Counted from the first letter of the stretch, positions 45,230 through 56,559 are shown. The stretch is DNA of 64,000 nt from Loripinus fragilis (GCA_964019695.1 OZ026530.1:40980944-41044943); one strand, 5' to 3'. Notes: generated by a model not told the origin, from the letters alone. Made by a program: numbers and translations.

Positions 45230-47982
45230 AATATATATATATGAGCCGCGCCATGGGAAAATGTGTCTTCGGGGTAAATTTGGCCATTTTGAGATTCTGT
45301 GATTTTTATACAGGTCATTATATGAAGAGTAAACTCGTTTTTGTTTGATCAAAATATTCAAATTATTAGAAAAGATATTGGAATTTGAACTTTGGACGGT
45401 TTGACGTTGATTTTAGAACTAACGTTGCGTGACGTCACGATGAGTCATTCACAACGTTGCGAAGTTCATCCGACCGTCGCTGTTACTAACATAAAACTGG
45501 GTAGCGACGTAGCGTACCCGTACTGATGCTGGTTAAACAAAAAAATTGAATTTAATCGTAAGTCAAACGTACTTCGTTTCTTTCGTATTCTTCAATTTTG
45601 ACATATAAATGATTCCTTGAGGTACCATGCCATGTCAGCCTTCGCTTGAAAATGTGCACAAAATGGACGTAGCCGTCGACTGGTGCGATAGTTTCCTGCA
45701 CCAATATTTTGCCAGCACAAATATGGGTCATCACGGATACATCTCCGTATAAAATTGGGCACAAATTTGCACATTGACTTTTGAAATTCTGAAAAATCTG
45801 GCCGCGACATTATATGTTCAACTGCCCGTGAAAACTAAAATAAACTCTCCGATTTTAAATATACTGTTTAAATGCCAACATTTCTTTACATTTATGAACA
45901 GCATAAATTCCATGCTCAGTTGAGTTGAGCACCAAAAGATATTATAACTTCGGGACCTGGAGCAGGTTTTGATACTTTGTATACTATATACGCCCTGTCG
46001 GGCATTTGGCAGGGCCTGTCCTTCGAACTGTAACAGCAGAGTGGGGGGGAGCGCAGTGGCTCAGTGGTAGAGAGCTTGACTCGAGACGGAGGGACCACGG
46101 GTTCGAGCTTCACCAGCGTCACTGTGTTGTGTCCTTGTGCAAGACACATTAATCCAAGCTTAGTACTGGTTCAACCCAGGACGACCCGTTCCCACATAAC
46201 TGACAGATTGTCGATGGGACGTAAAGAATCAAGTAAACAAACAGCAGAATCGGCATGTTAAATGTTCTGTGGAAAAATAAGATCAAATTTAAATTAAATA
46301 GGTTGCGACTTAAAAACAGATGGTATTTTCTTACAATCAAGTACCTAACCTGACCCAATTTATTACAAGCGTTCGCGAGCGTAAATTCCTTAGCTTTAGG
46401 GCAATCTTTTTTCTACCATCGCGTTAAAGTTCGATAGTTCGATGTTGGGTAGTAATTTACAATTTCACTCAATGCGCTAAGCAAACAGTGCGGCGTCTGA
46501 TCTAGTTCTAATCTGTTTACCCATGTCACACAAAAATGGCGCTAGGCTAATATAAATTGGTTAACATAATTTCACAACATTATCAGTCGGCGGCATATCA
46601 CGGCGACCAGTTTATAGCGTTTGCATATTTCGCCAGTAACTGACAACTACCCTACTTGAACCGGGACAATGATTGAGGATAATAATCTTGATGTTATGTT
46701 TGACCAGGCAGTGGCTCGAGCTCACAATCTCAGCCTACAGAAGCAGGATTGCGTATTTGCCTCATTGTACCCGACTTTGCTATCCGGAGAAAATTGCCTC
46801 ATCATTCCTTAATCGTATGATACTTCTCACTGAAAAAAAAAAGGATTTCAGTCTATTCCGAACAACAAAATCATACCAAAAACAATAAAGACATAAAGAG
46901 TGCTCCTCAAGATTTTTTTTTTTTTTGGTATAAACTACCATGACAAAATTAATGGATGCAATTTTACAAAACTTACAGGTATGAAAAAAACAATACTCAA
47001 TAAACATGAAAATAATTACACTTCAAAAGTAGAAAAACGTTTAATAGTTAATGATTTTTTATCACGATTCTCATTGACGCAACGTTAACGTCACCGAAAA
47101 AATGACATTTTTAATTTGTCTGTGTGTTTAAATGACTGCCATAAGAAATCAACAGACACAAGGAAACAGCAATAAAAATGTTTATTGCGTATATCAATTT
47201 GCTTTATTTTGGTGCTTTTTTCATCATTGTAGCTTCAATAGTTTTGCGACAACTATTTTTGCAAGAAATCTGGTAATACATTGATCTAAACGGCGACGTA
47301 ACAAGGTGACAAATAATAAATATTGTTTCTCGTGTGAGACTTAATCGTGTATTATACTTCTTTTTTATACATGAAAGTTACCTCGTGAGACTTTAGTTTA
47401 TTTCACCCACGGTCACTCAGCAAAGACTCAAACAAGTCTGCGCATCTAGCAATCTCGTTGGAGCCTTTGTCCAATCGTAAATGCGGCTTTGTGTACCGGA
47501 AACTGCTTTCGTTCGGAATTGCCGTCGTTCAGACACACTGGTTGGTAGATTAAGGAAAGCTGGGATGTATCCGGCGTTTATTTATTTATCTATTTATCTT
47601 TTAATTCTTTAATTTTAATTTATTTATTTTATTTGATTCTTTTTTATTAGAATGTCTTTGGAGTGCAAATATGTTGAGGATTGAGGGTCAATTAGCGTTT
47701 ACCAAGCCGCATCTTTTTGGACAGTTTATTTTTCACCAGGAACCCGTGCTGGATCAGACCATGACTAATTTACAACAGAATACAATCGGCCTAAAATTCC
47801 TTGATTTTAATCGCATTTTATTCGAAACATGACTTGTCTTAATTGTCCCAATCATTGATGACGCTCTCTTTAATTACGCGCGGCGCGAAATAATTACGTC
47901 AGACTTTACGACGTCATATCTCATGACGTAATTAATCTCCCGAAGACACATTATCGCATGGCGCGGCTCATATATATTTATT
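45230..47982. mobile_element. 2.75-kb TIR element with GAGCCGCGCCATG termini
   Basis: ATATATGAGCCGCGCCATGG then GAAAATGTGTCTTCGGG at 45237 faces CCCGAAGACACATTATCGCA then TGGCGCGGCTCATATAT at 47938. Inverted arms are about 40 bp and end in AT-rich sequence, so the target duplication cannot be read. The interior holds a nested SINE (46050-46243), several TGACGTCA-like words near 45430 and 47900-47930, and two overlapping - strand frames (45552-45810) with no recognised domain. The terminus word is common in bivalve repeats as I recall them. Confidence 0.7.
46050..46243 (+). mobile_element. SINE family 1, copy 2
   Basis: A box TGGCTCAGTGG, B box GGTTCGAGCTTC, body GCTTAGTACTGGTTCAAC, tail GGGACGTAAAGAATC and A-rich end. 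Inserted inside the 45230-47982 element, so it is younger than that element. Confidence 0.92.
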
Positions 47983-48244
47983 TATTGGTACTCAAAATGT
48001 GCCATATTATATTATTATATACCTGGCATGAATTTCCTATTGTTTTTCAGTGAGATAGTTTTTGTATCTTAAGGAGTAAAATATTTCACTAGTGTTGATA
48101 TCATACTTTGATATCTCACTTGTGATGATATGATTTTGCTGGTACTTCTTTTTTCATAACACACATGTACGCAAATGAGTAGACAATAACACTCACAATT
48201 ATATTGTTTTTTGTCTAGTTCAGGGGAATTAAGGAATTTTCTCC

Positions 48245-49385
48245 CAAACATAAACAAACCTTTTCTTAGCGCTCTATTTTTGTGTCGTCCGTCGTTCGTC
48301 GTCAGCATTTGCTGCAAAGGACATCTCCTCCTAAACTACCAACTGGAGTTTGACCAAACTTAGCAGGAATGATTCTTGTATGGCTATTTTTAGAAAAAAA
48401 TGTTCAAATGGTTCTGGTCCATTGTATATCTAGGTCACAGAGGCTAAAAAAGATTTTCAAGACACAATCTTTAGAAAATCTTCTCATCTAAAACCACAAA
48501 GCCTATAGCTTTGATATTTGGTATGTAGCATCAACTGGTAGACTATTACCAAGCTTGTTAAAATTATGCTTCTGGGGCCAAAAATGGCACCGTCCTTGGA
48601 GACACATATTTTACATAGAATTATATATAGGGAAAACATGTAAACATCTTCTTGTCTGAAACCATAAAACCTAGAGCCTAGATATTTGGTATGTAGCATC
48701 ACCTTGTAGACCTCTACCAAGTTTGTTCAAGTTATGTCCTTGGGGTCAAAAATGACCCCCTCCCCGGGTCACAGTGGCTCAGTGGTAGAGTGCTTGACAC
48801 GAGACAGAGGGGTCACGGGTTCCAGTCTCACCGGCGTCACTGCGTTGTGTCCTTGAGCAAGAACATTAATCCTAGCTTAGTACTGGTTCAACCCAGGAAG
48901 ACCTGTCGCTTTATAACTGAAAGATTGTTGATGGGACTTAAAGAATCAAATCAAACAAACATGTTTTACAGAGGCGTATATAAGGAAAAAAAACATAAAA
49001 ACTCTGCTTGTCTAAAACCACTTGGCCAAGAGCCTTGATATTTGGTGTGTAGCATCAAATAGTAGACCTCTACAAAGTTTGCCAAAATTATGTCTCTGGG
49101 ACAAAAAATTGCCCCGCCCCAGGGGTCACATGTTCTACATACTAGGCTTATATAATAAAAACAATATTCTTGTCTGACACCATTAGGCCTAAAGCCTTGA
49201 TATTTCGTATGTTGCATTACCTAGTGGACTTCTATCCAGTTTATTCAAATTATGCCCCTGTGGCCAAAATCAGTCCTATCCCAGGTGTCACCAGAGACAT
49301 GACCAGCTTTCAACAGATACCTTTATGTTAACCTTAACAAAACTCAGGTGAGCGATTTAGGGTCACTTGGCCCTATTGTTTATTT
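48245..49385 (+). mobile_element. Array-bearing element 2, pearl-like, split by a SINE
   Basis: About four ~180-bp units carry GATATTTGGTATGTAGCATC (near 48512, 48691, 49040 and 49200) and ACCAAGTTTGTTCAA.TTATG. The end AACTCAGGTGAGCGATTTAG then GGTCACTTGGCCCTATTG shares CAGGTGAGCGA with 42523-44672. The beginning (GTCGTCCGTCGTTCGTCGTC) resembles the GGCGTCCGT start of that element. The SINE at 48771-48960 interrupts a GGGTCAC^ATGTTTTACA junction that is intact in the next unit (49126). Confidence 0.8.
48771..48960 (+). mobile_element. SINE family 1, copy 3
   Basis: A box TGGCTCAGTGG, B box region GGTTCCAGTCTC (one change), body AGCTTAGTACTGGTTCAACC, tail GGGACTTAAAGAATC and AAATCAAACAAAC end. 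Removing it restores the flanking array unit almost exactly, so its limits are well supported. Confidence 0.92.
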
Positions 49386-49449
49386 TGGTCGTGTGTTTAA
49401 GTTCAATTCATAATCAGAGGCAAAAACGCGGGTCTGAACAGCTTAAAAT

Positions 49450-51380
49450 GGCGCATGTATGTGCTTAAACCCCCATTCTACTGGGCGGTGACTCAGCTAC
49501 GATTCGAAATTTTGGTCAAAATGAGGCGAATCACAGGAGAAACGGCAAGAGCGTAATAGAAGCGCCAAGGTCGTAGTAGGAGCGTATTGGAATCTTCATG
49601 ATCGCCACCTCACGGCGACTGTTTTGACCTGCTCAAAATTTACGTAGTGACATTGCCGTGGACTAAAAGCGCAACAGAAGCGTAGTCACATCCCAGTTAG
49701 ATCTTCATGAGCGTAGCCATATCGCTGCGGCATCGTGAGCATCGTAGCATAATCGCCGTCACATCATGGCGAAATCGCCAAGTTATTCATCCGTGATGCA
49801 GCAACCTTTCTGCTACGCTCTCTGCGATCTTGTTACGCTCTGTATGCTCTCACTACGACCTCGCTACGACTGAGGCGCTTCCGCCGCGACTGTGCTATTT
49901 AGGCATAGGTGTAATGCCGTAATGAGTCCTGGTGTTGGGGCTCTGGACGTCTGTGCGCCATCTCCAGCGGTTCCTGGAGATGGGCTCTGGCGGGGAATCG
50001 CCGCATGCCAAAAGGCATGGACTCTGAGGTCCATAAAACAACAACGCTAAATTTTAGACTCCTTTTCCGTGTTTAATCGTTAAAGGTCCAAATCAAAAGT
50101 GTAATATATACATGATACAAATAGATTAAAACAAACATACGTACATAGGAATAGTTTTCCTTTCAACTGTTTTTTGAAGTTTATTTAAAACGATTTTCAA
50201 AAGCTCAGTTCATTGTTTACTTGTATTTGAAATGTGCGCCTATAAGAAGTTATCGTCTATACAGGTTTTACTTTTATGTATGTTAGGTATAGATTTAAAT
50301 ACCATAATTATTTTGGCGTCTACAGCAAAACTAAAAAAATAGTCACAGACTGCTTTAATAATAAATTTGTCTTAACGTTCTGCAATTGATGGACAAATTC
50401 CTGAGAAAACCATTCAATAATTCCAAAACATTTACCAACCTTTAACCTGAATAAAACATTCAAAGTACCTGCGTAAATCAAAATTACTTTTCGCCTTGCT
50501 CTACTTTCATACATATTCTGAGACTTAAAATTATTTCGTTTAAGACTTATAAATTACAAATTTAAGTTGCGAGGATTTAGACCTTAAAGTGATCACTTAC
50601 CTAAAACAACAAAACTGAATTTTAAACTCCTTTTCCCTGTTTAATCGTTAAAGGTCAAATTTATTTTGGTCGTATTTTCACTGCATAACACATAGTCAAC
50701 CTTGGCGCTTCTGCCACGCTTCTGTCACGCTTCCGCTACGCTCTTGGCGTTCAGGCCTGGTTCAAGTGCTCTCCTAAAGTTGGTGTCCCTTTTTTGGATT
50801 CTAGGACCAATTCTGAGCGGTTCCATTCTCATGTAATTAAATAATGAATAGCCATCTTCCATGCTCAATGCTCTTATTAGTTGGACATAGTGCCCACATT
50901 GTAGCCGTCTGTCCGCGGATAATCATGAAGGGACCCAGGACCTTTGGCCGTCCGACTTCGTCTTGCCTGGACCTCCAATCGTCCAACATGATAAGTTCAA
51001 AATGGCCAGCCGAAGAATAGCAACATGAGTGCGTCTATCGTTGTCATTCAACTGCAAATAAATCTTTTGAACTTCAGACTTTATATAGAAAGGATACAAA
51101 AGCGAAACGAAAGCGTAGCTCCATAGCTTAGTCGAAGCAAGGTCGCAGCTGTATCGTCATCAGTGTAGACTAAGCGTAGCCGGATCTTCATTGTCGTAGT
51201 GGGATCGTAGCAGAAGCGTAAGGGAAGCGTAGTAGAAGCGTAGTGGAAGCGTACTTGAAGCGTCAAATCCCACAATCGTGTGGTTGTCTAAGCTTCTGCG
51301 GCGATTTGGAATAATTTTAGAAAAAAATCTGTGATTGCCATGAGCGTAGTGGAATCGCCATCCAATGGAATGGGTGTCCT
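49450..51380. repeat. GCGTAG-rich inverted region with ~12-bp periodicity
   Basis: The words GCGTAG, AGAAGCG and GGAAGCGTAG repeat with loose 11-13 bp spacing at 49550-49780 and 51095-51270, and their complements (CTACGC, CGCTTC, CACGCTTC) at 49800-49890 and 50700-50760. Two forward and two inverted blocks thus alternate. A 45-bp direct repeat (TAGACTCCTTTTCCGTGTTT near 50055, TAAACTCCTTTTCCCTGTTT near 50622) lies between them. No frame is kept. Confidence 0.7.
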
Positions 51381-52566
51381 ATGTAGTTAAAATGTTTGAC
51401 AGCATTAGATTAAGGAACAATTGGATGCCAAATACATTGCGCGGATCAAGAAAGTGGAGAGAGGATCCAAATGAATACTACTATACTCAAACAAAAAAAG
51501 ATACGTCCGATTTTCATGGTAATGTATCTTTTGATCCAATTTAGATGTCTCAGCAAAAAATATACCAAAATGTTTATCAAACTTTCGATACACAAACGTT
51601 GGTAATTATTTGATTTTATCTTCTTATCTGGAAGAGTTATTGAACCTTAAGTGAAAAGAGCTCATTCCACTATCATCAGCAAGTCGATCATCAAAACGTG
51701 ACACATTTTACGTTAAATGGCAACCAGGAACGTCCAACGATGAAAAAACATCTAAAAATTCCAAATGTGCTTATCAAACGAGCGGCATTGCAATTCAGAA
51801 TCGTTAATTTACGAAGTTAACTGAAATTACCTCCCTTTGCATTCAACAAATAACAATTTAAGAACTTCTGATTCTCCTTAAATTTACATCATTTTGACAC
51901 CGTTTTTGCTTTAATTTGTTGTGCTTGTGTATGACAAAGATTACACAAAGATAAAAAAAAAAAAAAAAAACATGGCTGATGCCGGCCATCACATGTTCAC
52001 TAAATCTGTGTTGTATACCCCACCCCTTACTGAAAAAAACGCACGTGAATTTCCAGTATCAATTTTTTTAATGCTGATTAGTCTTAATCAATGTTAAAAT
52101 GCTTGTGATGACGAAAAAGAAATTCAAATTTGACCGACTCTGTTGAATATCAAAATGCTGGACCAAAAATTAATTTTCTGAGTGTCTTCACCCACGCTCT
52201 TGGCCGATATTTTGTGACGTCAGAGTATGTTACAGATTAATGGTTGTGGTTGTAAAAGCAATGCATACAGCTAACATGCATAACATTTTACTAGAGAGTT
52301 TGCTCAGTGATGTTTTAATGTGCTTTAACTGTTTGGAATTATGATGGACACACAAGCTATTGATGTTGTGACTTTTGATTTTAAGGGTACTCGTGTTCTC
52401 CGAGTTGTCAGCGGCTCTACTGGTTATCAAATGAATTTCGTTGAGGTGCATAACGTTTCTAAATGATATCAGTTTGTAATGTAAAAAATTGAATGAAATG
52501 CGTTCATACATTAAGAACTGGCAGACATAAACGTCAAGCGGACATAACTGTATTGTTTCAGTATAT
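51381..52566. other. Intron 7 stretch, nothing recognised
   Basis: Includes a ~19-base A run at 51952. The 126-codon - strand ORF at 52230-52610 has no motif and overlaps repeat sequence at one end. Confidence 0.45.
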
Positions 52567-52737
52567 AAGCGGGTCATCATCGATCCACCAGCGGGCCGAT
52601 AATGACCCAAAATTGAATGCTGACTTGGTAGCTTTGTGATTTTTTAGGGGATCCGGACCAGTATTGCTAAGGAACCCTATATTTTTTGTAATTTTCCAGG
52701 GGGTCTGGACCCCCTGTCCCCATCTGGATCCGCAGAG
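52567..52737 (+). repeat. Interspersed repeat shared with 28243-28412
   Basis: ATTGAATGCTGACTTGGTAG, GTATTGCTAAGGAACCCTAT and GGACCCCCTGTCCCCATCTG align to 28243-28412 in the same orientation. Confidence 0.75.
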
Positions 52738-53029
52738 GATGCGATAAGGACTATAATTGTGAGTGTGGGTCGGATTATACGAGACATGTTTCATGTTTAT
52801 TTGAACAGATTTGAATTTCACTTTTTGCGGTTGTATATAAATAAAACAAACAAAAATGCAAATTTTCATGCATTTCGGTCGTGTCCTTGGTATTGCCAAA
52901 TAGACAAGATGGCAATTTAAAGCATAGCCATAATACAGCGGCCCTAAATACGCCCACCTCCTTTTAACTGATTTTAAGAGCTAAAATGGGTGTATCTTCT
53001 ACGAAAATACGTATTTAAGTGTGAAATTT

Positions 53030-53650
53030 TCTTTAAAGTTTAAAGGGACGCTCAGTCTATTATTAAAATGAGTAACAGCCTATGTGTGCCTTTTTTTGCT
53101 TGTAAACTGGGCTTTACAAGTGCCCAAATGGGTATGGTATCTCATGTATAAAATGTGTCTTGGAAGAAGTTTGAAAAACAAATTCTCACAACTCACAGCC
53201 GACTCAATTTCTTCGATATTTTAAGTATCTTTAGCTGATAAAACTGATCACCAAATATTGCATTTGAGTATTTTGCATACAATTTAGTGTTGCTATCGAA
53301 ACTGTAAACCTTAAAATTCGATGTTCAAGTCGCTTCCAAAAAGTAAATATCCAACTGGAATGCTTTATTTTCTAACAGAACATACTTTAATTATCTATGT
53401 ACAATATTTAAAAAATTCCAAGAGAAAAACTTCATACCTTTTAGAGAAATTGGTAGGGATAGATTTAGTACATTTCGTTTCAGACAACATTTTTAAACGC
53501 TTAAAATTTGACTACTCATCTTCAGAAACTGTTTCAAACCAGAAAATAAAAATTAAGAACGGTTTTATTGATAACTGCGTTTTTCTGGAGATTAGACTAA
53601 CCCATGGAAATCAATTATTACCCAATATAACGAGAAATAAATGAGTAACG
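53030..53650. repeat. Local duplicate, copy 1 (partner 56560-57150)
   Basis: CAAATGGGTATGGTATCTCA, GCATACAATTTAGTGT, CAAGTCGCTTCCAAAAAGTA and TTTCAGACAACATTTTTAAA have counterparts in the same order at 56660-57040. The 107-codon ORF at 53321-53644 lies in it and is not conserved as an open frame in the partner, so it is not called as a gene. It ends about 100 bp before lectin exon 8. Confidence 0.7.
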
Positions 53651-53746
53651 GCATTTTCAAATTTGTTCAAATAAACATTAAAAATACCTCTTTTATATAC
53701 TAATACGGGTGTGCTAAACGATGATGTTTACATTTCATGTTGCTAG

Positions 53747-53866
53747 ATGGGCCTGAAGGAGGATATGACGAAAACTGTTTGATGCATATTCATTCGTCCA
53801 CCCTATGGGACGACGAAGAATGCCATTATTTGCTTCCATCGATTTGTGAATGCAAATTGAATGATT
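53747..53866 (+). CDS. Lectin gene exon 8: CTLD end (last exon recognised)
   Basis: A 120-bp exon, acceptor CATGTTGCTAG, donor GATT then GTAAGT, entering and leaving in phase 1. It encodes DGPEGGYDENCLMHIHSSTL, WDDEECHYLLPSICECKLND. It holds CTLD Cys 2 (ENC), the WND-equivalent WDD, Cys 3 (EEC) and Cys 4 in P-S-I-C-E, so the fold's two core disulfides are complete across exons 6-8. The sugar-motif position reads GPE rather than EPN (mannose type) or QPD (galactose type), so specificity is unclear. One extra Cys follows (ICEC). The reading frame is open at the donor with a leftover T; a following AA, AG or GA at the next acceptor would create the stop. Confidence 0.92.
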
Positions 53867-54810
53867 GTAAGTATTCATGAGTACCATATTATACTCAACT
53901 ACAAAAGAAACCCGATAATTTTTAATTGGTATTAGGCTCGTTATTAATTTGGTTAAGATTTAAAATTTGGTCATAGGCCATGACAAACATCTCTTTTAAC
54001 AAAGCAAATGAAAACTACAATGGCAGTCATCAACGTTCAACGTCACGCTGGCGTTTATACTTTTTCCGATAATTTACATTTTGCAAGACGCTTGAGGGTT
54101 TAGACATAGTAAACCAAGTCGGAAGTATTGTTAGAAGATCGCCAAACAAATTGCCGCCCTAAAGTTTCAAAATTGTTTTCCTAAGTTGAGAACTTAGGGT
54201 GACGTAAATTTGAAAACGTAAGTTTGATATGGAAAAAAAGATTTTTTCCGTCAATACTTTACCGTTTTCCACCTATACTTAGATGCACCTTTTTCTGGTG
54301 TCTGCTGTTTCCGTTGCAGTTGAAAATTAAAAATTATTGCCATTATTTATCTAGAAATAGCCGTTCAAAGTTTGACATTGACGTCCCAGTAACGCAGTGT
54401 TCAGCATGTGCATGATAAAGATAAAACATGACCTCTTGAGCACATTAATTTTGCTATACATGATCATTATTTCATCAGAATCCGATCTATTAGGGCGAAC
54501 AGAATGAAAATCAAAATTGTCATTGAAATATGTGACGATTATTTCTGTAGGTCAGTATATATGGATATGTAGATATTATATGACTTTATCGTTACTGTTA
54601 AGGCGGCACCTCATGATGCGTAACTAGGACTGGTCTACCTTAGGCATAGGTAAAAGCTGAAAATAAGGTGTGGTTTTATTCACACTGAATCATATTGCGC
54701 CGTTACCTCAGTAAAGACGCAAAGTACATTATTTAGTCTTAAAACGCCAGCAAAATAACTGCATATGAAAATGTCTATTTAACATACACGTAAGCATAGA
54801 GGCAAACATA
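53867..54810. other. Downstream of exon 8; no further exon identified
   Basis: No CTLD, CCP or other domain could be read here. An acceptor-like TTTCATCAG at 54470-54478 is followed by AA, which with the leftover T of exon 8 would give TAA, but this is weak evidence. Confidence 0.4.
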
Positions 54811-54860
54811 GTGGACCCAGATCAGACTGCTCCAACAGGAGTAGTCTGATCTGGGTCCAC
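54811..54860. repeat. Near-perfect 23-bp hairpin
   Basis: GTGGACCCAGATCAGACTGC plus TCC, loop AACA, then GGAGTAGTCTGATCTGGGTC plus CAC. One mismatch. No second copy seen. Confidence 0.93.
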
Positions 54861-55753
54861 ACTACTTGTCTATGAGGATTCAAATATTTTAGTTGGCGAC
54901 AAAAAACGTATATTTTATGTTCATGCGCTTTAAGGGTTAATAAATGTGAGTTCAGTGTGTACACGGTTAGGATTTTCATGAAATGCACGCACGTTTGCTC
55001 GGCCAAAACGACTTCACCAATTTATAAAAAGAACCTGATTTCCCTTGTTTAGCAGATGAAATAGCGGAACCACGCCCATATATAAATCTTAAAGTTACCG
55101 CCTTTACAGTAGGCCAAAAGTCTATTAATATATGCATCGGCGAATATTTTCCTAAGTACGCCGTGGCAAGTTTGTGAGAGTTTGCAGACAAACCATCGAG
55201 GAATAAATTTACTGATATCAGTGATTTCATTCTTATCAATTAGAAGATTCCATTTCCAATTTTTGGGTTGTTGGAAGCAAACAGTAGAAAACCTGATAAG
55301 ACGCAGCGTTTGCGGCGTCTGATCTGATTTTTGCACTGTTTGCCGATGTCCCACAAAAAGGAGGCTAGACTTAAATGGGTTAAATATTAGACATGGGTGT
55401 ATAGTTAGATGTGTATAAATCAATTTCGTCAAATAATATAAATACTATTTAGTCAGAATAAATTTAAATGTTGGAATGTAAATGCTAATATAAAAGATGA
55501 TTTTCGATTTTCTGAGGTTCATTAAAGTAAGACCGCCTTGGGTTTAAGTCAAAGTTAACATGCAACAGTTTGAACTGAAACCATGGCGTTTATATTCTCG
55601 TACATCGGTGCTTTAGCCTTTTGTAGGCTAATGACTTCTAAATGCGTACTTAAGCAAACAGTGAAGATCAAGAATGCAGTATTTTATCATAGTCTACTTT
55701 ATTCACTAAAACCACCACAATCTTCAGAGATAGGAAAACCTTTTTATGGGGTG

Positions 55754-55802
55754 GGGAGGGGGAATTATAATATGTTGGTCACATGTTATAATCCCCCCTC
55801 CC
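55754..55802. repeat. 22-bp hairpin with G-rich/C-rich arms
   Basis: GGGAGGGGGAATTATAATAT plus GT, loop TGGTC, then ACATGTTATAATCCCCCCTC plus CC. Two mismatches. It lies in the chance ORF 55583-55936. Confidence 0.9.
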
Positions 55803-55934
55803 TACTCAATATTAACATTGAACCATCCAACTATATACTGAACGAAACTTCTAAACCGCCAATCAAAATTTTCTCAAATATATCAGCATATATATTACGT
55901 GTACGTGCATTGGTACACTTTAGACTAGATGAAT

Positions 55935-56500
55935 GAAGAATCAGTTTTAAAGTTGCATAACTGAAGAGTTTACTTTTAAGGAGTTCATGAGGGAATGTGT
56001 TAAAGGCCTTCCCAAAATCCAATATGAATGTATCCACCTGTCCTTTATTGTCCAAAATTTTAGCCCACTCATTTATAACCGTAGTCAACTGAGTTTCACA
56101 ACTATGTTTTTTCCTAAAAGCATGTTGTCTGTCTGATAGAAGTTTATGTTGATCCAGATGAGCCATGATATTTGAACACACAATATGATCAAGCAACTTA
56201 CTAGGTGCACAAATCAAGGAAACTGGGCGATAATTGCACGCAAGCGTCCTGACATATTTCTTGAAAAGTGGGCAGATATTTGCGAGAAATCATTCAGTTG
56301 GTATTTCATCGTTGTCTATTGACTGCTGGAAAAACGAGCAAACACTGGAATTAATTCTGTTGCTAACTGTTTGAGGACTAAGGAGTGAAGCTCATCAGGT
56401 CTTAAAGCATTGAGGGGTGTTAACCTTTGAGAAGTTTAGTCACTCCTTCCTTGGCAATGCAAATATTGTCCATGAAAATGGCAGATCTCTAAACATTTTA
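55935..56500 (-). pseudogene. Non-LTR retrotransposon RT fragment
   Basis: On the - strand, 56460-56220 reads, with breaks, NALRPDELHSLVLKQLATEL and an NYRPVSLI segment. An open stretch then has KLLDHIVCSNIMAHLDQHKL, LSDRQHAFRKKHSCETQLTT and VDTFILDFGKAFNTFPHELL. These are RT fingers/palm segments (motifs 0 to A) of the Jockey/CR1/RTE-like non-LTR class; the D of the F-I-L-D-F-x-K-A-F motif A is present. The match stops abruptly at about 55935, before the YADD box, so the copy is truncated and inactive. The clade is not fixed. Confidence 0.85.
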
Positions 56501-56559
56501 AATGAGTTCAAGTGCTAAACTGGTGTATATTTCAAGAAAATGCGTACTTTAGGGTGCAA

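Noticed and set aside
46064..46261. ORFs over the SINE copies (also 48790-49038, 39359-39541, 45916-46149)
   Set aside because: Conceptual translation of SINE sequence; A and B boxes and A-rich tail explain the DNA.
52230..52610. 126-codon - strand ORF
   Set aside because: No motif, low complexity; its N-terminal end lies in the repeat shared with 28243-28412.
53321..53644. 107-codon + strand ORF just upstream of exon 8
   Set aside because: The same DNA recurs at 56940-57110 with stops and frame changes; the ORF is not conserved as protein.
55583..55936. 117-codon + strand ORF
   Set aside because: It spans the hairpin at 55754 and the end of the - strand RT fragment; no domain.
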